Shown here piece by piece: positions 35,721-42,293 of a stretch of 64,000 nucleotides of DNA (position 1 is its first letter; each line of letters opens with the position of its first letter). This DNA is from Butyricimonas sp. Marseille-P3923 (GTDB taxonomy: Bacteria > Bacteroidota > Bacteroidia > Bacteroidales > Marinifilaceae). Location of the stretch: the NCBI RefSeq assembly GCF_900184685.1, contig NZ_FXXL01000006.1, forward strand, positions 310,001-374,000, written 5' to 3'. Position numbers and translations under genes: made by a program. Below the pieces are notes generated by a model, which worked only from the letters and a program-made list of their open reading frames with translations, was not told where the DNA came from and made no database searches.

Positions 35721-37172
35721 TCATAAATCCAAAATTCCATACGCTTTTTCCAAATAAACCTTACACAACCTTGCCTCAATCCTCGTGTCTATCAATTCGG
35801 AATTAGCCGTCAGCCATGCCGTCTGTGCTTCCAGCACGTTCAACACGGGAATCGTACCCTCTTTAAAGCCAAGGTTAGCGAACTTCAGATTCTCCTCCGC
35901 GCGTTCCAGATTCTTCTCCGCCATTTTCAACTTCTTCGCGACCTCCTTCATCTTAAACTCCGCTTGATTCACCTGCAACTCAATCTGTTCCTTCGCTTCC
36001 TCCAACTTGTAATTCATAACATTGGTCTGTGCTTTCGCGTTCCGCAGGCTCTTGCGGGAAGCCCCCCAATGAAAGAGCGGTGCTTTTATTCCCACTCCCA
36101 CGCTCCACATTCCCTCGAACTTACTACGCACCCCGTCATAAAAAGAAGGCGTACTGCTCAAGTAATTTGCCGTCAGTGCCACCGTCGGCAAATACTCTGA
36201 AAGTACAATCTTTTCCTTTTTCTTGTATATATCCGAGGCAAATTGCAGGCTCGCCACTTCCGGGCGACGGCTATACACCTGTTCGAGAGATTCCTCCGGC
36301 ACCATTTCCACTTCCGTTTCGGTCATTTCCTCTTGCAACGCCACGATGGTATCCGTCGGCAAACCGCAAATCTGGTTCAACAACATCCGGGACAAACTCA
36401 ACCCGTTATCCACCTTCGTCTGCACCATCTCCCCCTCGTTCAACTTCACCCGCACCGAAAGCACGTCCGCTTTCGTCGCCACTCCCGTCGAGTGCATCAA
36501 TTCAACATCGTTCACGAACTTCTGCAACGTCTGCACGTACTTGTCCGCTAACTTTTTCCGGTTAACCAGCGATATAATCTGCCAGTACGCCTCGTCGGTC
36601 GCCAGAATCACGTTCTGCATCTCCTGCGCGCGCTTGCTTTTCGCCAATTGCTCGGACAACCCCGCTATCTGGTTATATGCCCTAATCTTTCCGCCCATGT
36701 ACACCGGCTGCGTCAACCCCACCTGCACGATTCCCAAGTTACGGGCATCCACGGACATCGCCTCCTTCGGCAGAAGGGCGTAATCCTTCGGCACGTACTG
36801 CCCGTTCACCATAACCGGCTTACCGTCCGCACCGACCATCAACTGATCCGGACGAAACGTGAACTTCCCGTCCGACCCGATAGTCCCCACGGGCAAATGC
36901 GCATCTTCCGACAAAAGATTAATCTCTTTCTGGTTACGCAGGTACACCCCCATGGCATCAATGCCGGGCAAATATTTCGTGAAAGCCTCGGCCTTTTGTG
37001 CCTCACTCGCTTTCACCTCCTCGTCTGCAATTTTCAGTTTTTTGTTATTCTCCACCGCCAAGCGTCGGCAATCCTCCAAACTTAACACTTGCTGCGCATT
37101 CGTTGCCAATGTAAAGCACAGAAAAACAACACTCCAACCGATTCCTAATTTACATACTGTAAACTTTTTCAT
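35721..37172 (-). CDS. TolC-family outer membrane efflux protein (ABC-type exporter)
   Basis: The 483-residue protein is a third TolC-like duct. The chosen start, ten codons inside the longest frame, gives a normal signal peptide (MKKFTVCKLGIGW to ATNAQ) and has AAGGTG before it. The mature part starts QVLSLEDCRRLAVENNKKLK and has the middle segment VGLTQPVYMGGKIRAYNQIA and a C-terminal GTIPVLNVLEAQTAWLTANSELIDTRIE. It is more distant from the two RND-associated TolC proteins than they are from each other. It is the first structural gene after the two TetR regulators. The TGA overlaps the first TTTTAGA heptamer of the next spacer. Confidence 0.92.
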   Translation of the reverse strand: MKKFTVCKLGIGWSVVFLCFTLATNAQQVLSLEDCRRLAVENNKKLKIADEEVKASEAQKAEAFTKYLPGIDAMGVYLRNQKEINLLSEDAHLPVGTIGSDGKFTFRPDQLMVGADGKPVMVNGQYVPKDYALLPKEAMSVDARNLGIVQVGLTQPVYMGGKIRAYNQIAGLSEQLAKSKRAQEMQNVILATDEAYWQIISLVNRKKLADKYVQTLQKFVNDVELMHSTGVATKADVLSVRVKLNEGEMVQTKVDNGLSLSRMLLNQICGLPTDTIVALQEEMTETEVEMVPEESLEQVYSRRPEVASLQFASDIYKKKEKIVLSEYLPTVALTANYLSSTPSFYDGVRSKFEGMWSVGVGIKAPLFHWGASRKSLRNAKAQTNVMNYKLEEAKEQIELQVNQAEFKMKEVAKKLKMAEKNLERAEENLKFANLGFKEGTIPVLNVLEAQTAWLTANSELIDTRIEARLCKVYLEKAYGILDL

Positions 37173-37247
37173 CACCTTATCGTTTTTATTTTCCTCTTTC
37201 AATTCTATCAGTTTTTATACTTTTCGGTATGTTCTTTTATAAAAATC

Positions 37248-37850
37248 TCACCCCACTTTCACGAGCGAATAAAGCTGCTCGTACTGGTAACGCACGGACG
37301 ACAAAGCGTAAGCTATATCTTGATGCATGACCACGTAATGAATCAACCCAACGCTGATATTCAGCAAATTCTTTGCCAAAATAGACGTATCCACGTCATC
37401 CCGTATCTCTTTATTTTTCTTGGCCTCCAGAATCACCCCTTCCAACTTCGACATCCACGAGATTTTCGTGTTACTCACCATCTGTTTAAACTCCGGGTAA
37501 AGCGAAATCACCTCCACCATCAGCGACAGGCACAAAATCTCCGGGATATCGCTATCAAACCGCTTTGCCCCGTAATTCTCTATCTCCAGCAAATTATGTA
37601 TCGTCAAATCAATAAACTCCCTCAAGGAATGTACACGCCCAATCTCCTCCGCCCTCCGGCAATTCAACATCCGGTAATACCTCGTGACACCTTCCTTCAA
37701 TACCTCCTCCTTGTTCAGAAAATGATAATAAAAAGTACCTCTCGTCATCCCCACGGCTCTTTCCAAATCCGTGAGAGTAACCGCCTTGTATCCCTTCTTG
37801 AGGAACAACAGGAAAGCGGTCTCGATAATGGTATCCCTCGTTCCGTTCAT
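37248..37850 (-). CDS. TetR-family regulator (second of pair)
   Basis: The 200-residue protein has an N-terminal TetR helix-turn-helix (AVTLTDLERAVGMTRGTFYYHFLNKEEVLKEGV, about 23-55) and a helical ligand-binding part. It overlaps the end of the first TetR gene by 4 bp and is followed 75 bp later by the efflux genes, so it is placed to sense an exported compound and control the array. The pair could form homo- or heterodimers. Confidence 0.9.
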   Translation of the reverse strand: MNGTRDTIIETAFLLFLKKGYKAVTLTDLERAVGMTRGTFYYHFLNKEEVLKEGVTRYYRMLNCRRAEEIGRVHSLREFIDLTIHNLLEIENYGAKRFDSDIPEILCLSLMVEVISLYPEFKQMVSNTKISWMSKLEGVILEAKKNKEIRDDVDTSILAKNLLNISVGLIHYVVMHQDIAYALSSVRYQYEQLYSLVKVG

Positions 37851-38446
37851 TTTTTTATCAACATATAATATTGCTCGAACTGCATCCGCATATCGGAAAA
37901 GACATACTGCAAATTCGGCTCCTCAAATTCAATATTCAACATACTGCTCGACACCGACATCAAGTTACGCGCCAACACCGAAGTATCCAGCGTTTCCCGA
38001 ATCTCCCCCTTTTGCTTCGCTTTCAGAATCACGCGCTCCCAGTGTGTCAAACGAGTTTTCGACAACGTGTAAATCCGTTCCCTGAAAGCGGGAAACAACG
38101 GCGCCACCTCCAGCACAAGCTGAAAAAACAACACTTCCAGAATGAAACACCCGAAAAACTTCTGCGCCAAATCGGCACCTTCCTCCTTGTTCCGAATTAC
38201 CAAATCAATATACTCCCGCAACGTCGCCACCCGCTCCGCGTCCTCGTCACTCTCCTCCCGCGTGATACTGAAATAACGTTCGATTCCGGCCTCCAGAATC
38301 TCCTTCTTATCCTTGAAATAATAATAAAACGCCCCCTTCGTCAACCCTGTCGCCTGCTCCAAATCCTTCAAAGACGTACCTTTATACCCCCGGTTCAAAA
38401 ACTGGAGTAACGATTTTTTCACTATTTCATCCCGAAGTTCAGCCAT
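37847..38446 (-). CDS. TetR-family regulator (first of pair)
   Basis: The 199-residue protein has the TetR helix-turn-helix GTSLKDLEQATGLTKGAFYYYFKDKKEILEAG (about 24-56). It is similar to the second regulator in the DNA-binding part but differs in the ligand domain. The ATG at 38444-38446 is used rather than an upstream start because it lies 22 bp from a -7 box. It is the first gene of the 22 kb efflux array. Confidence 0.9.
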   Translation of the reverse strand: MAELRDEIVKKSLLQFLNRGYKGTSLKDLEQATGLTKGAFYYYFKDKKEILEAGIERYFSITREESDEDAERVATLREYIDLVIRNKEEGADLAQKFFGCFILEVLFFQLVLEVAPLFPAFRERIYTLSKTRLTHWERVILKAKQKGEIRETLDTSVLARNLMSVSSSMLNIEFEEPNLQYVFSDMRMQFEQYYMLIKK

Positions 38447-38467
38447 AAAACTACTTGTTACTCTTTG

Positions 38468-38475
38468 CAAAGATA
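38468..38475 (-). promoter_or_regulatory. -7 promoter element of the TetR-efflux array
   Basis: The minus strand reads TATCTTTG, an exact TAnnTTTG match, ending 22 bp before the TetR start codon. A -33 TTTG is not evident. This is the only clear consensus promoter seen ahead of the whole minus-strand efflux array. Confidence 0.55.
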
Positions 38476-38498
38476 AAGATAAAAATTGAAAGATAACT

Positions 38499-38522
38499 GT
38501 AGTACGTTAAAAGTACAAAAAG
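38499..38522. repeat. 24-bp direct repeat, left of the ORF6N gene
   Basis: This sequence (starting GTAG, containing TTAAAAGTA, ending AAAAAG) recurs at 39306-39329 with 21 of 24 bases the same and in the same orientation. The two copies flank the ORF6N gene, suggesting a target duplication or attachment site. Confidence 0.6.
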
Positions 38523-38668
38523 TGTTACCAACGGGAAAAGATATACAGTATAAAATAAACAGAAGAGCAAGGGAAAAACTAAACTTTTCTAAACTGAAAA
38601 AAGGAGTTCTTTAAATTAATTTCGTAATATTGCACTTACTGATTGACTCTACCATTAAAAACAAACAT

Positions 38669-39289
38669 ATGAAAAACAATGATATAGAAAAACAAAATGG
38701 GAACGTACTCCCGAATACCAGCCTGCTATTCGAACAAGTACGACAAAGAATCATACCGTTTAGAAATAGCGAGGCGATATTAGATGCGGACGTTGCCGAA
38801 TTGTATGGCGTAAAAACGAAGGAAATAAATCAAGCCGTTCGCAACAATCCGGAAAAGTTTCCTGTCGGGTATATTTTAGAACTTAGCGAACAGGAGTTTG
38901 CCGATTTGCGGTCAAAATCATTGACCGCAAACATATCTCCCAAATCCCGTGTGCTTCCCAAAGCGTTCACGGAAAAAGGACTTTATATGCTTGCCACCAT
39001 ATTGAAAAGTCCGAAAGCTGCACAAGTCACCATTGCCATCATAGAAACATTTGCCATGGTACGCCAGCTCAAGCGTGAACTCCGTGCTCTTCATAGTGAA
39101 ACGGATGATAAGAAGCAGCAATCAAAAATGCGGCATTTCGGAGAAATGCTTTCCAATATCGTCATGCCCGATTTGGAAACATCCGAAACGGAATCAAGCC
39201 TAGAAATCAACTTCTTGATAGGCAAAATCAAGCATACCGTGAAGCGTGTAAAAAGACAGAACGATTCGGACCATACGGAAATGGAATAA
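38669..39289 (+). CDS. ORF6N-domain protein
   Basis: The 206-residue protein has an N-terminal ORF6N domain (about residues 17-105): RIIPFRNSEAILDADVAELYGVKTKEINQAVRNNPEKFP, then FTEKGLYMLATILKSPKAAQ. A charged helical tail follows. ORF6N domains are DNA-binding modules common in phage antirepressors and genomic islands of Bacteroidota. The ATG at 38669 is chosen over an upstream TTG. The gene is alone, divergent from the TetR genes, and flanked by 24-bp direct repeats, so it looks like an inserted cassette. Confidence 0.85.
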   Translation: MKNNDIEKQNGNVLPNTSLLFEQVRQRIIPFRNSEAILDADVAELYGVKTKEINQAVRNNPEKFPVGYILELSEQEFADLRSKSLTANISPKSRVLPKAFTEKGLYMLATILKSPKAAQVTIAIIETFAMVRQLKRELRALHSETDDKKQQSKMRHFGEMLSNIVMPDLETSETESSLEINFLIGKIKHTVKRVKRQNDSDHTEME

Positions 39290-39305
39290 ATTATCGTTAT
39301 CATGT

Positions 39306-39329
39306 GTAGCACATTAAAAGTATAAAAAG
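39306..39329. repeat. 24-bp direct repeat, right of the ORF6N gene
   Basis: This is the second copy of the repeat at 38499-38522, with three mismatches. It lies 16 bp after the ORF6N stop codon. Confidence 0.6.
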
Positions 39330-39335
39330 CAACTT

Positions 39336-39356
39336 AAAAGAGAAGAACTCTTTTTT
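39336..39356 (+). terminator. Terminator after the ORF6N gene
   Basis: AAAAGAG and CTCTTTT form a 7-bp stem around AAGAA, running into a T tract. Confidence 0.6.
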
Positions 39357-39380
39357 GGGGCGTGTCAATCTAATCCGGTC

Positions 39381-39743
39381 TTACTCCACGGTTACCTTAA
39401 AACGACATTTTTCCGCGCCCCCCAAAACGGTTTCAATTATTTCCACACGGATATTTTTATCGGGCAACAAATTTCCGATAATATACAATACACTCTGGCG
39501 TGAACATTCGCAATGTGACACGTCTTTTATTTTTCCGCTTACCACTTCCGGACAAACACACGCCGGGTAACCAATTTCATAAACGTGTCCTTCTTCAATT
39601 ATTTCCGCGAAAAGCCATTCCGTATTCCCGTATCGTTTATACTGTTCGTCTAAACAACAGCCACATTCTTCAAATTGCTTTCTTTGCATTGGCAATACCG
39701 TATCCTTGACACAATGTATCGCCTTATCTCTATAATCCAACAA
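39381..39743 (-). CDS. Cysteine-rich protein without an ATG near its start, possibly truncated
   Basis: The frame encodes up to 120 residues with eight cysteines (CGCC, ACVC, CEC and single ones), several spaced as in metal- or thiol-binding sites. The end, LGGAEKCRFKVTV, resembles the close of V4R or ATC-hydrolase-type domains, but those proteins are longer. The first codons are TTG TTG right after the VOC stop, and an in-frame TAA closes the frame 12 bp further upstream. Translation may begin at the TTG, at Met19, or not at all. It is probably coupled to the VOC gene (5 bp apart). It may be the remnant of a longer gene. Confidence 0.5.
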   Translation of the reverse strand: MLDYRDKAIHCVKDTVLPMQRKQFEECGCCLDEQYKRYGNTEWLFAEIIEEGHVYEIGYPACVCPEVVSGKIKDVSHCECSRQSVLYIIGNLLPDKNIRVEIIETVLGGAEKCRFKVTVE

Positions 39744-39748
39744 TAACC

Positions 39749-40150
39749 CTATTTAGCATGAAGAGGAGTATAAAGCTCTATTAAATTTTCCTCCGGGTCA
39801 CGAAAATGAACCACACTCATTCCCCACTCAGGCATATCGGTCGGCTGATTGACAAATTCGATTCCTTTCAATAGAAGCGCCCGATAAGCATCATCCACGT
39901 TTTCCACCTCAAAAGATACCATTGATTTTTCACGATATCCCACGGGCTGTTCTTTGTCCGCGTTACCCACCGCCGGAGCCATATCATCAGATACAAATAT
40001 AGCAAACCCTTCTATCCCATCGGCTACTTTGAACGAAGCATAACCACTCTCCTTGTCCCCCCAAAGAGGTTCAAAACCAAGTTTTTCCGTGTAAAACTTG
40101 AAACATTTCTTGTAGTCTTTAACTAACAATCTTACCCCTGCAAATTTCAT
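39749..40150 (-). CDS. VOC-family (glyoxalase/bleomycin-resistance fold) protein
   Basis: The 133-residue protein has two beta-alpha-beta-beta-beta modules. The first starts MKFAGVRLLVKDYKKCFKFYTEKLGF; the second ends VVHFRDPEENLIELYTPL, with the glutamate that binds metal in many family members. An H or Q metal ligand at the very start is not present, so it may lack the full metal site. Substrate is unknown. A consensus promoter lies 108 bp upstream, so the leader is long. Confidence 0.82.
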   Translation of the reverse strand: MKFAGVRLLVKDYKKCFKFYTEKLGFEPLWGDKESGYASFKVADGIEGFAIFVSDDMAPAVGNADKEQPVGYREKSMVSFEVENVDDAYRALLLKGIEFVNQPTDMPEWGMSVVHFRDPEENLIELYTPLHAK

Positions 40151-40257
40151 ATCATGTAGTTTCTTGAAATTAGTTTACTCGATTTGACATTCAACATTTA
40201 AAATTTCGAACACTCCTTTTCTGTCATCGATAATAAAATTTCAGGAGCATGTACTGA

Positions 40258-40288
40258 CAAAGATAAGCGTTTATAAGTTTCTTACAAC
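40258..40288 (-). promoter_or_regulatory. Promoter of the VOC gene
   Basis: On the minus strand GTTG (plus 40285-40288), 19 bp and TATCTTTG (plus 40258-40265) match the -33/-7 pattern. The leader would be about 95 nt, with no clear structure seen. Confidence 0.6.
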
Positions 40289-40373
40289 AATACCCGGGAT
40301 TTATATTTCCCTCTCCTGAAAAATTAAAAAACTGACATCATACTTGATTAACACTTCCGCAAAACCAAGTTCA

Positions 40374-41171
40374 TCAATTCTCCTTACGGCATTTACCGGC
40401 ATCCTGTAATATTCTTTCCATCTTCTTCTCCATGTAACAATTCGTGATATGCCAACGATGCTCGTCAAGCCAATACCTGTCCGCTTCGCGAGTTCCGGGA
40501 TTCAAACCGTAATCTATACAGCCGAAATCCACCAAGCAAGTGACATCCCGGAACAAGCGGCTCAATTCTTTCGCCGACAAATCGTTGTAACAACACTTCA
40601 CGGTATGAATCTTTTCCGCTCTTTCGGCAACCCGCAATTTTTTCAACCTGTTGAAACGGCAGGCGAGCGTGTGCAACTTGAAACAACGGGACAAATTCAA
40701 TTCCGTCAAGTAATTGCAATCACATTCCAACCCCATCAAACCGGAACAACCCGACAAATCCAGTTTACGCAAATTGTTACAAGAACATTTAAGGTAATAC
40801 AAACGCGGGCTATCGCCAAGGTACAATTGCCTCAGACCACAATCTATACAAAAAAAATGACCTAAATGAACGCAATCCCGAACCCTGACACTCGTCACGG
40901 GAATATGCTCGATTATAAATTCCGATAACCGCATGGCGGAAACGGTCACCGTGACCACGCGATTAACCCCGCGGTACGAGTGTTCACAATAGGGTCTTTT
41001 AGGTGTCCGCCAGTAATCCGAATCCTCAATACCCGGCTTGGGTGTGGCGTAACGCTCACTGCTCCCGTCACCCCAATCCACGACACACTCGTCCGCGTAC
41101 ACGTAAAATCTTATTTCCTTGGTTTTTCGCGTGTTGACGACTATCTCGATTTTTTCTTCCTGTTGTTCCAT
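40374..41171 (-). CDS. Leucine-rich-repeat protein with a PKD-like start
   Basis: The 265-residue protein starts with a small beta domain containing VDWGDGS (about 30-36), a motif of PKD-like and Bacteroidota surface-repeat proteins. Leucine-rich repeats follow (about 100-215) of the form LYYLKCSCNNLRKLDLSGCSGLMGLECDCNYLTELNLS, unusually rich in cysteine. There is no signal peptide, which is odd for this class, so it may be cytoplasmic or exported by another route. No clear partner is nearby. Two hairpins (41199-41229 and 41231-41266) lie in its upstream region. Confidence 0.7.
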   Translation of the reverse strand: MEQQEEKIEIVVNTRKTKEIRFYVYADECVVDWGDGSSERYATPKPGIEDSDYWRTPKRPYCEHSYRGVNRVVTVTVSAMRLSEFIIEHIPVTSVRVRDCVHLGHFFCIDCGLRQLYLGDSPRLYYLKCSCNNLRKLDLSGCSGLMGLECDCNYLTELNLSRCFKLHTLACRFNRLKKLRVAERAEKIHTVKCCYNDLSAKELSRLFRDVTCLVDFGCIDYGLNPGTREADRYWLDEHRWHITNCYMEKKMERILQDAGKCRKEN

Positions 41172-41198
41172 ACTTCGTTATTTAAGTTAGTAAAAACG

Positions 41199-41266
41199 GG
41201 AGAGGGCAAAACGTCTTACCCTTCTCCCTTAACGCGGGTGGTAGTCGCGTATTGATTACCCGCGTT
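41199..41266 (-). promoter_or_regulatory. Two consecutive hairpins upstream of the leucine-rich-repeat gene
   Basis: GGGAGAGGG pairs with CCCTTCTCCC (about 41199-41229), and AACGCGGGT (41231-41239) pairs perfectly with ACCCGCGTT (41258-41266). They sit 28-95 bp before the start codon in the likely leader. They may control translation or end the upstream transcript. The stretch 41267-41496 further up holds only short GC-rich inverted repeats and no gene. Confidence 0.45.
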
Positions 41267-41496
41267 CCTGTATTCCAAGTTTGTCGAGGTGTGCACCTGC
41301 CGGCTCTTCCCTCCTTTGTTTTTCAAAAAAGGAAAGGGGAGGAGCTAATTTCCCCCTTTCCGGGCACGGGTTCAAATAGCTGGTTGCAAACATTGTAAAT
41401 TCAATTTAAAACCCGCGCCAAAAAAATTCTAATTTGTCTACTTTGTTGAAAAATAACCCGATGCTAAAATCATCCGGTTATCCAGTACTTATATTT

Positions 41497-41780
41497 CAGC
41501 CGGAGTCCTCAAAAAACGAACTCCGGACTGAACAAGTCAACCCGGAGCTGTAGTATAACGGCAAAGGGGTTGACTTAATCGTGTGAAGTAGGAACGCCAC
41601 CACGAAAAAGCAACCCCACGCCGCTATATTATATATCCATAAAGAATATACGAATACAACGACATGAGTGTTGCAATCCCGTTTCCCGTGACTAATCGTC
41701 TTGAATCCTACTTCAAGGAAACGCAAATTATAACCTCAACATCGTAAACAGGACATCATCAGCGGCTCTCCGCACAGTCC
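41497..41780 (-). ncRNA. Probable structured non-coding RNA
   Basis: A consensus promoter points into this region, and no convincing gene follows. The transcript can fold strongly. GAAGTAGGA (41585-41593) pairs with TCCTACTTC (41706-41714) across about 110 nt. AAGTCAACCC (41534-41543) pairs with GGGTTGACTT (41567-41576). A final hairpin (41497-41530) has a CCGGAGT/ACTCCGG stem. Local stems GCGG-AGA-GCCGC and CTTGAA/TTCAAG lie near the 5' end. A 76-codon frame overlaps it but has no family. It lacks the marks of tmRNA, RNase P or SRP RNA. It could be a Bacteroidales-specific RNA family, but I cannot name it. Confidence 0.55.
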
Positions 41781-41786
41781 ATAATA

Positions 41787-41819
41787 CAAAGGTAGAAAAA
41801 ATTTTCATTCTTTTACAAC
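41787..41819 (-). promoter_or_regulatory. Promoter of the putative RNA gene
   Basis: Minus strand: GTTG (plus 41816-41819), 21 bp, TACCTTTG (plus 41787-41794), an exact -7 match. Transcription would start near 41780. Confidence 0.65.
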
Positions 41820-41840
41820 TTTCCGCGCGAAATTATATTC

Positions 41841-41858
41841 CTGTTCACACGTGAACAG
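41841..41858. promoter_or_regulatory. 18-bp palindrome upstream of the RNA promoter
   Basis: CTGTTCAC and GTGAACAG are perfect inverted arms around AC. The centre is about 30 bp upstream of the -33 element of the RNA promoter, a usual place for an activator site. No matching regulator can be named. Confidence 0.55.
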
Positions 41859-42020
41859 CCTTATACCCAAAAAACAAAGAAGCTGTTTCCACTATCGGAA
41901 TCACGGTAAAGAGCAGCACGTTTATCTCCACACGACCTGTCAATTAACTGAAATTAACAAGGAGAGAACAGTTCTGAAAAAAGTATTATCATATAATCTA
42001 AGTTATACTTTCTATATACC

Positions 42021-42064
42021 AACTCCTATTCATCTCCTATTCAACTCCCATTCAACTCCTATTA
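42021..42064. repeat. Four 11-bp tandem repeats (iteron-like)
   Basis: The unit AACTCCTATTC occurs four times in a row with one or two changes per unit (42021, 42032, 42043, 42054), and an inverted copy of its core, GAATAGGA, follows at 42087-42094. A period of 11 bp puts each unit on the same face of the helix, as for protein-binding arrays. The surrounding 41859-42235 is very AT-rich and holds no gene. Confidence 0.75.
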
Positions 42065-42235
42065 TAAAAGTAAAAAAATAGTATTTGAATAGGAAATAAA
42101 TTGAGATTCATTTATCGCTAATATTTAGTAAAACCATATATTATGTTAATTATTAATTTATCTTATACAGCTAATAGAGAGAAACACTACTATTAAACGT
42201 CCGTGACACAAGCCATAACCATGAATATCACGAAA

Positions 42236-42269
42236 ACAAAAAACGCCTCCCGCGAAAGCGGAAGACGTC
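42236..42269 (-). terminator. Terminator of the POT-like transporter gene
   Basis: On the minus strand GACGTCTTCCGC pairs with GCGGGAGGCGTT around TTTC in a 12-bp stem, followed by six T residues. It is 25 bp after the stop codon. Confidence 0.85.
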
Positions 42270-42293
42270 TTATATCTAATTGGGAACAATTCC

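Noticed and set aside
41496-41726. A 76-codon minus-strand frame in the putative RNA gene
   Set aside because: It lies inside strongly paired sequence, no family was recognised, and stems better explain the constraints. Kept only as an alternative in the RNA finding.
42021-42094. A CRISPR array
   Set aside because: The units are 11 bp without spacers and there are no cas genes, so this is a simple tandem array.
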